Assembly: GCF_029625215.1 (NCBI RefSeq)
Contig: NZ_CP121197.1
Span: 1,488,001-1,552,000 of the forward strand
Reading direction: 5' to 3'
DNA: 64,000 nucleotides
Source of the DNA: Aurantibacillus circumpalustris
Lineage (GTDB): Bacteria; Bacteroidota; Bacteroidia; B-17B0; Aurantibacillaceae
The notes under the pieces are model-generated. The model saw nothing but the letters and a program-made list of their open reading frames with translations. It ran no database searches and was not told where the DNA came from. The translations under genes and the position numbers were made by a program. Below, one piece after another: positions 19,229-27,344 of this stretch. The number at the start of each line of letters is the position of its first letter. Position 1 is the stretch's first letter.

Positions 19229-19771
19229 TTATTTTTTTATGACATAAACAGTTAGACTAATGGTTACATTATCAGACATAATTATACTCGAACCACCAAC
19301 TCCATAATCTAATCTGTTTAGTGTAAAGCTACCTTTAAAAACGCCTTTACCTTCTTTTTCTGAAAAAGTGAATGGTATCATGATATCCTTAACAACGTTT
19401 TTAAGATTTAACTTAAAATACCCGTTAAAACTCCCTTCGTTTTGTTTTAAAAATTTTTGCGAACTCAATTTAATTAAAGGAAATTTCTGAACATCAAAAT
19501 ATTCTTCCTTTTTTAAGTGCCCGTCTCGTGTTGAATTGTCTGTATCAATAGTGGAAGCGTCTAGGCTTGCTTCAATTAAATTACCAGACGTGGTTGTGGC
19601 GTCAAATATTATTTTGCTCTTTAAGCCCGTAAATTTTCCATTTGTATTAAAGCCTGCGTTTTTTATTTTGAATGAAATAACAGAAGAAGTTGCTAGCCAT
19701 TCTGAGTTTTGCGATTTTCCTGCAAAACACAAAATGGAAAAGATAATTAGGTATGCTGATTTAAATTTCAT
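19229..19771 (-). CDS. YceI family periplasmic lipid-binding protein
   Basis: A lipocalin-like YceI protein of 180 residues with signal peptide MKFKSAYLIIFSILCFAGKS. The domain starts SEWLATSSVISFKIKNAG and contains the typical STRDGHLKKEEYFDVQKFP block and a final VTISLTVYVIKK strand. An in-frame ATG 36 bp upstream exists (19807), but it overlaps the preceding gene and would put 12 charged residues before the signal peptide, so 19771 is preferred. YceI proteins bind isoprenoid or other amphiphilic molecules in the periplasm. The ligand here is unknown. Confidence 0.87.
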   Translation of the reverse strand: MKFKSAYLIIFSILCFAGKSQNSEWLATSSVISFKIKNAGFNTNGKFTGLKSKIIFDATTTSGNLIEASLDASTIDTDNSTRDGHLKKEEYFDVQKFPLIKLSSQKFLKQNEGSFNGYFKLNLKNVVKDIMIPFTFSEKEGKGVFKGSFTLNRLDYGVGGSSIIMSDNVTISLTVYVIKK

Positions 19772-19778
19772 TTCAAGT

Positions 19779-20516
19779 TTATCTAAAAGGTGAATACGTA
19801 ATTCCAATCATGCCCAATAAGGCTTTATTTCTCCAGCGATCATTTTCTAGTCTCAATTTATTATCTGTTGTATATTCTGTAAATACAAATGAAACGCCGG
19901 CTTTAATTGCCCATTTTTCTTTAATCCAATAACGTGCGTATAACTCTGAATTTAACATACCAATATCGTTGTCGCTTATTAACAGCGCGTTAAAAGAAGT
20001 TGGCTTAGACGTTTGTACTGAGCCGTTATCAGACGATTGATGGGCGATATAAGTACCTGATGTTTTTCCGCCAAATGTAAAACCAACAGCATCGATGTTA
20101 AACCCAATATCTAATTTTTCTTTTATGGTGTATTGTAAGTTGATGCTAATGTTTAAAGAATTGTTCTGTGACTTTGCTACATAAAATGTATCAATGTTTT
20201 CATGAAATATTTCTGAAAATAAAACTCCGGGATCGGTTCGCTTCGAAGTTAGCATTGCTGGGGCTGTTTCATAATATAAATTTTTTCCACTTTGTACATT
20301 GAAACGAATACCATAACCAATTTTAAACCTCTTCTTTTTTGTAATCGCATGAAAGTGGGTCCAAGACAAAGCGCCCAAAAACTGATTTGAAGAAGCAGAC
20401 AAGGCTAAATCGAAATTATTATTAAACTTATAGCCTTTCTTTTCAGATTCCTCATTTTGAGAAAGAACTGAAAGAGAAAGAAAACATAAAATACTAAAGA
20501 GAAAAACGCGTTGCAT
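19779..20516 (-). CDS. Probable outer-membrane beta-barrel protein
   Basis: The 245-residue protein has a signal peptide (MQRVFLFSILCFLSLSVLSQ) and alternating amphipathic strands such as LALSASSNQFLGALSWTHFH, SLNISINLQYTIKEKLDIGF and WAIKAGVSFVFTEYT. It ends in ITYSPFR, consistent with a small barrel. I do not recognise a named family. It is the first gene of the five-gene minus-strand cluster and is 7 bp from the YceI start, so it may form the outer-membrane arm of that cluster. Confidence 0.7.
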   Translation of the reverse strand: MQRVFLFSILCFLSLSVLSQNEESEKKGYKFNNNFDLALSASSNQFLGALSWTHFHAITKKKRFKIGYGIRFNVQSGKNLYYETAPAMLTSKRTDPGVLFSEIFHENIDTFYVAKSQNNSLNISINLQYTIKEKLDIGFNIDAVGFTFGGKTSGTYIAHQSSDNGSVQTSKPTSFNALLISDNDIGMLNSELYARYWIKEKWAIKAGVSFVFTEYTTDNKLRLENDRWRNKALLGMIGITYSPFR

Positions 20517-20591
20517 ACTAATTTATATTTTGAACAAAGTTAAATAGACTTGATAGTAATAATTGTCAGTTTAACGACATAAGTTCATTAT

Positions 20592-21284
20592 TTAATTATA
20601 AATGGGAAAAAGTTTCATTGTTTTAACAATAGTCTCCGGATTCATGTACCTTTCTCTTCCGCCTTTTGTTAATTGTTTTGCACCTCTCCATTGTAGTAAA
20701 TTTAATTTAAGCCGAACCTCCTCACTCCAGGATAAAAGCTGGTAACCTAAGCCATGCGCAATACAGCGTTTATCAGTAGCATACTCAAATTTATCAATTG
20801 CTTTTTTGCTAAAGTGCATACACACTAATTTAATAAAATAAATACCAAGCCGAGAGTTATAATCACTTATATGACTTAACTCATGTCCTATGACACCTAT
20901 TTGTGAGTTCGTACTTAAATTTTTTAAGAGAATTGGTGAAAGTTTCGAATCGATCCGATTACAAATTATAACAATATATTTTCGTTTTGCAGCTCTTCTA
21001 AAAACGCTGAATACAGAAGGTCTAGCAGCCAAAGGTGCTGACTGTTTCTTAACGCGAAAAATTATTTTCGAACTCTTTAATTCAGGATAATAATTTAAAG
21101 CCACCTTAATTGCGGAACTAAATTCTTCGGGAATTTTCTTGTGAGGATAAACGGCAGAGTCGATAATAGACTGTAATGAATCCTTAAAGAACTGCTTTTT
21201 AATTACTTGTCCATTACATTCGATTTTGTATATGTTAAGGAACACTAGACAAATAAAAAGCCTAAAATGCTTCTGCAAAAACAA
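20592..21284 (-). CDS. Small secreted HExxH metalloprotease-like protein
   Basis: A protein of about 230 residues contains GVIGHELSHISDYN (HExxH zinc motif) in its middle, followed by a hydrophobic stretch and YATDKRCIAHGLGYQ, where Asp/Glu could be the third ligand. This resembles gluzincin-type proteins, but I cannot name a family. The N-terminal KHFRLFICLVFLNIYKI is a signal or anchor segment. I place the start at a TTG (21284) just inside the end of the barrel gene; an ATG at 21317 or 21323 would overlap that gene by 56-62 bp. Upstream overlap suggests translational coupling. Confidence 0.65.
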   Translation of the reverse strand: MFLQKHFRLFICLVFLNIYKIECNGQVIKKQFFKDSLQSIIDSAVYPHKKIPEEFSSAIKVALNYYPELKSSKIIFRVKKQSAPLAARPSVFSVFRRAAKRKYIVIICNRIDSKLSPILLKNLSTNSQIGVIGHELSHISDYNSRLGIYFIKLVCMHFSKKAIDKFEYATDKRCIAHGLGYQLLSWSEEVRLKLNLLQWRGAKQLTKGGRERYMNPETIVKTMKLFPIYN

Positions 21285-22338
21285 TGTAGAGTCCGTGCGA
21301 ATCTCTTGTAATTCCATAGTCAATACGCAGGTTTGCGTGTTCTTTTTTGTTTATTTCTATTCTCAGTCCTATGCCGTAATCGTAGTGAATTTGATTGCTA
21401 AAAAGTTCATTCGCAATATGAGACACAGAACCAATTCCACCAAAAGCTGCTAATCCTAAACGTTTATAAATAGGCATTCGAAATTCTTGTTGCAACAGCA
21501 TCATATTTTTATCTCGAAATCGGCCATTATAATATCCTCTTAAGAAGCGAGGTCCGCCTAAAGTAGCTAGCATTCTATAAGGAACCGCCCCTTCGGCCAA
21601 AGCTAAATAGACGTTTGCGTTCCAAACAAGTCTGTGAAAAAGGGGTTCGTATTTTCTCGCATCAAAAACAAATGAGGAAAATTTATTTTCACTTCCAAAA
21701 TACTTGTCAAAATATAAATAGGAAGTTTCAATGTAAGCACCCTTGGAGGGATTTAACGGATTGTTTCGTTTGTCAAAAATAAGTATAGGGCCTAATCCGC
21801 TTGAAATATATCCCATGCCTCCTGGGATAATTTCACTCATCATCTTATTTTTTAGAGTTATATCCTGATTGTATAGTTTTTCGTATTGATAATAAATACC
21901 CCCATAGAAATTTTCACTTATTCGTTTCAAGTTTTTTGTTTGAATCTTTATTAGGTCAAATGAAATCATGAACCTGTCTTTTTCGTGTGTGCGATTTCCA
22001 ATTCCATAAAAAAACTCTGGAAATCGAGAAATACCAAATGTCCCGGTAAAATAAAGATCATTCGCTTTCATCCAAAGCTGATAATCGTTTTCAAAAAAGA
22101 ATTGTTTATTCCAAGTATACGAAAGGTAACTTTGCGTGTTTGATTTTTTATTTTGTGGCTTAGTTTTAAAAAAAGTAAATGCCAATGCTCCAACTCCCAA
22201 ACGTGTTTCTGGAGTATAAAAAGCAGTCGGTAATGCCCCGGGTTTAAACTTGGTGGAGTCATCAACGGCAGAGTAAAGCGCAGATTGACTCGCAACTAGA
22301 ATAAAGAAAACACCTATTCTTTTCAAATTAATCGGCAT
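21262..22338 (-). CDS. BamA/TamA family outer-membrane barrel protein
   Basis: The 359-residue protein matches the C-terminal 'surface antigen' barrel of BamA/TamA without POTRA domains: signal peptide MPINLKRIGVFFILVASQSA, strands starting ETRLGVGALAFTFFK, LGGPRFLRGYYNGRFRDKN (the conserved RGY/F segment near residue 270), and YDYGIGLRIEI. It ends in a terminal Phe (FAEAF), the usual barrel-assembly signal. An upstream ATG at 22374 adds 12 residues and is less likely. The lack of POTRA domains argues against a BamA role. It could be a transport or lipase-anchor barrel. Confidence 0.83.
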   Translation of the reverse strand: MPINLKRIGVFFILVASQSALYSAVDDSTKFKPGALPTAFYTPETRLGVGALAFTFFKTKPQNKKSNTQSYLSYTWNKQFFFENDYQLWMKANDLYFTGTFGISRFPEFFYGIGNRTHEKDRFMISFDLIKIQTKNLKRISENFYGGIYYQYEKLYNQDITLKNKMMSEIIPGGMGYISSGLGPILIFDKRNNPLNPSKGAYIETSYLYFDKYFGSENKFSSFVFDARKYEPLFHRLVWNANVYLALAEGAVPYRMLATLGGPRFLRGYYNGRFRDKNMMLLQQEFRMPIYKRLGLAAFGGIGSVSHIANELFSNQIHYDYGIGLRIEINKKEHANLRIDYGITRDSHGLYIVFAEAF

Positions 22339-22450
22339 CCTATTTTGTATTGTGCAAAACAAATTTAATCCCAATTAAAACGAATAATCGTCGTATAAAC
22401 GACAATTCGATCCTTTTAAAAGTTTTAACTTCACTCATTATACTCTTTCC

Positions 22451-23464
22451 ATGAAAAAATCAATCTTATACTTATTCGCATTCACTGTCTTTATTGATCT
22501 TGTTGGGGCACAAGTTCCAAAAAAAGTCATTGTTGAACATTTTACAAATACAAAATGTAGTATCTGTGCTTCCCGAAATCCAGGCTTTTACAGCAATTTG
22601 AATAACCAAAATGGTGTTATTCATCTCGCAATCCATCCCAGCTCGCCATATCCGGCTTGCGTGCTAAGTCAGCATAATGTTTCAGAAAATGATGCACGGA
22701 CCAATTATTATGGTGTTTATGGGGGTACGCCTCGTTTAGTGATTCAGGGTGTGGTGATTGCATCAACAGCTGATTACGGATCAGCCTCCATCTTCACACC
22801 TTACCTTTCTCAAAATACTCCTGCTAGTATTCGAATTACACAAACTAAATTTGCAAATGATTCTATACATTCGAGAATTGTTGTAAAAACGGAAGCGTTA
22901 CATAATCTTGGTGCTTTGAAATTATTTGTTTGTTTAACGGAAGACACTGTGTTTTATACAGGCTCTAATGGAGAATCAAAACACTATGGTGTGTTTCGTA
23001 AATCCTATACCGGAACATCTGGCATGAGTGTTACACTTCCGGCGATAGTTGGAGATTCGGCTGTCTACACTATGAGTTCCCCTTCAAATAGTGCATGGAA
23101 TCTTGCAAGAATAAATACATTAGCAATTCTACAAAATGAAACAACAAAAGAAGTAATTCAATCAGAGACTACCATTCCACCATCAAGCGGTGTGCCAGCA
23201 GGAATTGAAGATCAGTCAGAAAACAGTTCTTCAGTATCTGTATTTTATTCAAATCAAAACACATCCATTTTTATCCAACAAAATTTGAAAGAAACACATT
23301 TAAACTTCGACTTATACAATTTAATGGGAAGAAAAATTTTATCTGAAAATATAGAATCAAGTTTCGAAAAAGTTAACGCTAACAAATTGTCTTCAGGAAT
23401 TTATTTGTACAAGATAGAATCGACTAATGGTAATTTAAAAACCGGAAAATTATTCGTTCAATAG
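22451..23464 (+). CDS. Omp28-related protein with T9SS sorting domain
   Basis: The 337-residue secreted protein has signal peptide MKKSILYLFAFTVFIDLVGAQ and an Omp28 domain beginning KKVIVEHFTNTKCSICASRNP. That segment carries a thioredoxin-like CSIC pair, followed by GVYGGTPRLVIQG, where a cis-Pro-like TPR is present. The last ~80 residues form a T9SS sorting domain (NLMGRKIL, LSSGIYLYKIE, TGKLFVQ). The CxxC suggests a redox role, but this is inference. It is divergently transcribed from the BamA/TamA-like gene across a 112-bp region. Confidence 0.88.
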   Translation: MKKSILYLFAFTVFIDLVGAQVPKKVIVEHFTNTKCSICASRNPGFYSNLNNQNGVIHLAIHPSSPYPACVLSQHNVSENDARTNYYGVYGGTPRLVIQGVVIASTADYGSASIFTPYLSQNTPASIRITQTKFANDSIHSRIVVKTEALHNLGALKLFVCLTEDTVFYTGSNGESKHYGVFRKSYTGTSGMSVTLPAIVGDSAVYTMSSPSNSAWNLARINTLAILQNETTKEVIQSETTIPPSSGVPAGIEDQSENSSSVSVFYSNQNTSIFIQQNLKETHLNFDLYNLMGRKILSENIESSFEKVNANKLSSGIYLYKIESTNGNLKTGKLFVQ

Positions 23465-23742
23465 CTTTTTTATCCCTCTGGAATTTCTAAAATTACTTCT
23501 CCATAACAATCTGAAAAATGTTTGTGTGCGTCTATCTATATGATTAGACAATCTTGATTTACGAATCCTTCGCAAAAGGAGAAATATTTTGTGAAAGAAT
23601 CCCAGTATTGAGTATTTATTTCTTAATTTCTCATGTCGGTTTTCCGACATGTTATGTCGGGAATCCGCCACCATTTCTCTGTTTTTTAACAAGGAATAAC
23701 AAATTTTTCTAGATAGATTTGATTAGACAAAATTTAAACCCC
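23465..23742. other. Intergenic region with a perfect hairpin
   Basis: No supported gene is seen. CATGTCGG (23632-23639) and CCGACATG (23644-23651) form a perfect 8-bp stem with a TTTT loop, followed by another ATGTCGG. The minus-strand ORF here has no recognisable features and is rejected. Confidence 0.5.
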
Positions 23743-24349
23743 ATGAAAAAATCAATTTTAGTTTTAGTGTATTTTTTTCTGCTAATATAGCGAGGTAGAA
23801 AGTTTGATAGCGGAGATCACACCTAATACAGCAATCGAATATAATTACTGGAACTTTTATCAGATTTATGCTATATACAGGACTAATGGAGAATTGACTA
23901 ATGAAGAATCAGCTAGTCTTTTAGCTCTTGCACATAAGTGTCCGTTTACAGATGGTCCAGTTATTTATAATGCGCGTGCGCTATACAACCTAGTTAACGG
24001 AAGCATAGAATTATATAATGATGAAGGTTGTGAGAATACTTACGAAGGCAGAAAGGCTTATTTCGAATCGTCGGATAAAAACATAAATCCAAGTATTATT
24101 ATTTCTGAAAAGTATAAGCTTTTTCCAAATCCTGCAACGGAGGAGTTGAATATTTTAGGGATCTCTGAAACGGAAGAGATTATCATCGTTATAAAAGATG
24201 TGAGCAACAGAACTATTTCATTTCAAAAAGTTAACATTCAAACTTACCAAGCCAAATTAAAATTAAACTTGCTGAATGGTGTTTATTTTGTAACTTTAAT
24301 TAATAAGGATCATGAAGAGATTACAAAAAAACTTATTATTGCTAAATAA
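23743..24349 (+). pseudogene. Broken T9SS cargo gene (signal-peptide start plus C-terminal part)
   Basis: An ATG at 23743 opens MKKSILVLVYFFLLI and then hits TAG. From 23804 (TTG) a second open frame supplies 181 residues, consisting of an EESASLLALAHKCPFTDGPV/YNARALYNL segment and a type A sorting domain (FPNPATEELNILG, LLNGVYFVTL). Such 'CP..GG..VY.AR' segments normally precede the sorting domain of much larger cargo proteins. The large middle is missing, so this is best read as a deletion remnant. Its last part is duplicated at 25693-25884. Confidence 0.65.
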
Positions 24350-25601
24350 TGTTTTTTCTTCCATATCAAAGAGAAGAATATTACTGTGCTTGATTTTTTT
24401 AGATTCATTTTTGGGTCTGAGTCAAATAGCAAATTTTGTAACTAATGGCGGTTTTGAAAAAAAAATAAATTGTAACTATCCGAATAATTTAAATAAGGCA
24501 ATTGGTTGGAATTGTCTCGGTGTCGATACCACAAATTTTGGTAGCTTTTTATGCGCGATAAATTGTTATTCGAACGCTCCAAATAACGGAGCTGGTTTTC
24601 AATATCCTAGGTCGGGAGACACGTATTACAGGATGCAAGTATTGTGTCAAAACTGTCCTTTGAGCGCAAGAATATATCCTAAAAATAGACTTAAAGACAA
24701 ACTTAAAGCGGGCGCAACATATTGCACTAAAATGTATGTGTCACGCCAAGATGCTAGCCCATATGGTATAAGTGATTTAGATTTCTTTTTTGGAGACAAT
24801 TCTCTTGATACTATAAATTACTGCTATACACCTTTGACATACCTTAACCCGCAGGTAAAAAACCCAAGTACAAATATTATCTCAGACACTTTAAACTGGG
24901 TGCTTATTACTGGAACCTTTGTTGCCACCGGTAATGAAAAATATTTAGTGCTTGGTAATTTTGAAACAGATAACGGCACAACCAGTAGCTTGGTAGATAC
25001 TTCTTTTGGAACAAGTGTTTGGGCTGTTTATTTTGTAGACGACGTCAGTTGTATAGACATAGACCTCCAAGCATTTGGAGGTAATGATGGGGCGGTGATT
25101 CCAGGAGATAGTGTTTATTTGGGTAGAGAGTCAGATGTTGGTATTGATGAAGCTTGTATGTGGTATAAACTTCCAACAGTTATTACACCCACAACACCAG
25201 CTATTGCTACCATTGCTGGATTTTGGATAAAACCTGTAACAAGTTGTACTTATGTTGTAAGACAAGAAATTTGCGGTCATGTAAAATGGGATACGGTTAT
25301 AATTGCGATGAATCCTGTGGGTTTGGTCCAACTGAGCGTAGTCGAAGGCGCACTGGAAGTATTTCCAAATCCCGCACAAGATTTTATTGAATTAAAAATC
25401 TCGAACATAAATTTACTCAAGGAGTTTAATTCAATTTCTATTTACAATAACCTTGGGCAATTGATGAGAGAAGAAGAAGTTGTGTTTGAAAACAAAACAC
25501 TTATTCTTAACACTAATGATCTTGAAAATGGGGTTTATTTCTTAAATCTTAAAAGCAACAAACTGGGTACCGTTAGTAAACGATTTGTTATAGCAAGATA
25601 A
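24312..25601 (+). CDS. T9SS-sorted secreted protein, paralogue 1
   Basis: The exported protein (up to 429 residues) has signal sequence LLCLIFLDSFLGLSQ, then a jelly-roll-like domain starting NFVTNGGFEKKINCNYPN, a QYPRSGDTYYRM segment and many cysteines. A second short domain (GNDGAVIPGDSVYLGRESDVG) precedes a type A sorting domain (LEVFPNPAQDFIEL, LENGVYFLNLKSN). The 'NGGFE' start resembles Bacteroidota carbohydrate-binding-like modules. The start is unclear: the ATG at 24312 overlaps the broken gene by 38 bp, and the codon aligned with the paralogue's ATG is ATA. Confidence 0.82.
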   Translation: MKRLQKNLLLLNNVFSSISKRRILLCLIFLDSFLGLSQIANFVTNGGFEKKINCNYPNNLNKAIGWNCLGVDTTNFGSFLCAINCYSNAPNNGAGFQYPRSGDTYYRMQVLCQNCPLSARIYPKNRLKDKLKAGATYCTKMYVSRQDASPYGISDLDFFFGDNSLDTINYCYTPLTYLNPQVKNPSTNIISDTLNWVLITGTFVATGNEKYLVLGNFETDNGTTSSLVDTSFGTSVWAVYFVDDVSCIDIDLQAFGGNDGAVIPGDSVYLGRESDVGIDEACMWYKLPTVITPTTPAIATIAGFWIKPVTSCTYVVRQEICGHVKWDTVIIAMNPVGLVQLSVVEGALEVFPNPAQDFIELKISNINLLKEFNSISIYNNLGQLMREEEVVFENKTLILNTNDLENGVYFLNLKSNKLGTVSKRFVIAR

Positions 25602-25641
25602 AACAATTCTCTTATCATCAACTTCACGTATTCTTCTTCAT

Positions 25642-25684
25642 AAGGCCAGAGGCCTTGTATAAAAAGACGTAGCGGGACGCTACG
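25642..25684. repeat. Double REP-like hairpin
   Basis: Two adjacent perfect palindromes, AAGGCC-AGA-GGCCTT (25642-25656) and CGTAGCG-GGA-CGCTACG (25668-25684), are GC-rich against an AT-rich background. They lie exactly at the junction between the two copies of a tandem duplication. They look like a repetitive extragenic palindrome, not a terminator, as no T-run follows. Confidence 0.6.
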
Positions 25685-25692
25685 CCTAACGG

Positions 25693-25884
25693 GGGATCTC
25701 TGAAACGGAAGAGATTATCATCGTTATAAAAGATGTGAGCAACAGAAATATTTCATTTCAAAAAGTTAACATTCAAACTTACCAAGCCAAATTAAAATTA
25801 AACTTGCTGAATGGTGTTTATTTTGTAACTTTAGTAAACGAGCGGCATGTACAAATTACTAAAAAGTTGGTTATTTCTAAATAG
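25693..25884 (+). pseudogene. Duplicated T9SS sorting-domain tail
   Basis: Positions 25693-25833 repeat 24158-24298 with one mismatch that I can see. The copy then diverges and ends KKLVISK-stop at 25882-25884. It has no start and encodes only the end of a sorting domain (SETEEIIIVIKDV...LLNGVYFVTLV). It is the leading edge of the second unit of the ~1.54-kb tandem duplication. Confidence 0.75.
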
Positions 25885-25903
25885 TTTTTTCTTGCGTAAA
25901 AGG

Positions 25904-27142
25904 ATGTTAAAGACTTTTGTCTTTGTTGTGATTGTTTTTCCATTAATTGGCTTAAGTCAAATAGCGAACTATGTCACCAATGGTGGTTTCGAAAAGAAAT
26001 ATAATTGCAATTACCCACCAGAACTCAATAAGGCTGTGGGTTGGAATTCAGTGGGGCCGGATACTTCAAAATTTGGGGGATTTTTATATGCAATTAATTG
26101 TTACTCAAATGCCCCACTAGGTGCAGGCGGCTTTCAATATCCACGATCTGGAGATACATACTTTAGAATGACCACATTTTGTACCCTTCCTTGTACATAT
26201 ACTAATTCAAGATACTATCCAAAAAATAGACTTAAAGCAATGCTTTCTTTCGGTAAAACGTATTGCGTAAAAATGTACGTATCTCGTCAAAACAACAGCC
26301 CACATGCAATAAGCAATTTAGATTTTTTATTTTCCGATAATTCTTTGGATACAATCAAATACTGCAACCAACCTTTAAGTTATCTAAATCCACAAGTAAA
26401 AAATCCAACCTCCAATATAGTTACAGATACTTTAAACTGGGTACTTATTACAGGTACTTTTGTTGAAACAGGTACTGAAAAATACCTTGCACTTGGTAAT
26501 TTTGAAAGTAACTCTGCAACGACTTATAGTTTAGTAGATACTACTTTTGGTACTAGTGTATGGGCAGAATATTTTGTGGATGATGTTAGCTGCATTGATG
26601 TTGATCTTCCAGCCTTTGCCGGTAATGATGTGGCGGTAATACCTGGAGATAGCGTTTACCTGGGGAGGGAATCAGATGTGGGCATTGATGAGTCTTGTAT
26701 GTGGTATAAACTTCCAACAGTTATTACACCCACAACACCAGCTATTGATACCATTGCAGGCTTTTGGGTAAAACCAGTCATTAGTTGCACTTATGTGGTA
26801 AGACAAGAAATTTGTGGTCATGTAAAATGGGATACTGTGAGAATTGCGATGAACCCGGTGGGTTTGGTCCAACTGAGCGTAGTCGAAGGCGCACTGGAAG
26901 TATTTCCAAATCCCGCACAAGATTTTATTGAATTAAAAATCTCGAACATAAATTTACTCAAGGAGTTTAATTCAATTTCTATTTACAATAACCTTGGGCA
27001 ATTGATGAGAGAAGAAGAAGTTGTGTTTGAAAACAAAACACTTATTCTTAACACTAATGATCTTGAAAATGGGGTTTATTTTTTAAATCTTAAAAGCAAC
27101 AATCTAGGTACCGTTAGTAAGCGGTTTGTGATTTCACGTTAG
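25904..27142 (+). CDS. T9SS-sorted secreted protein, paralogue 2
   Basis: The 412-residue paralogue of the preceding gene has signal peptide MLKTFVFVVIVFPLIGLSQ and the same order of domains: NYVTNGGFEKKYNCNYP, QYPRSGDTYFRM, GRESDVGIDESCMWYKL and a type A sorting domain. I chose ATG 25904 over 25847 because the upstream residues overlap the duplicated tail and spoil the signal peptide. The N-terminal halves of the two paralogues differ clearly, but 224 bp of the 3' region (26858-27081) is identical to 25317-25540, indicating recent gene conversion or selection on that tail. Confidence 0.85.
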   Translation: MLKTFVFVVIVFPLIGLSQIANYVTNGGFEKKYNCNYPPELNKAVGWNSVGPDTSKFGGFLYAINCYSNAPLGAGGFQYPRSGDTYFRMTTFCTLPCTYTNSRYYPKNRLKAMLSFGKTYCVKMYVSRQNNSPHAISNLDFLFSDNSLDTIKYCNQPLSYLNPQVKNPTSNIVTDTLNWVLITGTFVETGTEKYLALGNFESNSATTYSLVDTTFGTSVWAEYFVDDVSCIDVDLPAFAGNDVAVIPGDSVYLGRESDVGIDESCMWYKLPTVITPTTPAIDTIAGFWVKPVISCTYVVRQEICGHVKWDTVRIAMNPVGLVQLSVVEGALEVFPNPAQDFIELKISNINLLKEFNSISIYNNLGQLMREEEVVFENKTLILNTNDLENGVYFLNLKSNNLGTVSKRFVISR

Positions 27143-27149
27143 ACTACAA

Positions 27150-27340
27150 AGTCGCGTCGAGTAGGCATGGTAAGAGTTTGCAGTAGCCGTATCGAGACGT
27201 GGTGAGCAGCATATTTCTTCTCGATACAATTTTTGCTCGCTGGAAAGTACTCCAAGCAAAAATCTACTCGAAGTAACGGACAACAATTTTATTCGTGTTA
27301 ATTCGTGTAATTCGTGGCAAAATTCGAAGGAGAGCTTCGA
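27150..27340. repeat. Repeat-rich spacer with nested hairpins
   Basis: This stretch between convergent genes holds a hairpin with arms ATTTTTGCT (27228-27236) and AGCAAAAAT plus inner TGGA/TCCA, a second hairpin CGAAG-gagag-CTTCG near 27326, short repeats of the CGAGTA / CTCGAAGTAACGG type and the string TTCGTGTTAATTCGTGTAAT. The last is a dispersed type of intergenic repeat and has a relative at 38899-38958. The 84-residue minus-strand ORF here is not supported. Confidence 0.5.
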
Positions 27341-27344
27341 AAAG

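Noticed and set aside
23450-23692. 80-residue minus-strand ORF after the Omp28 gene
   Set aside because: Basic, low-complexity product with no signal or domain, and it spans a palindrome.
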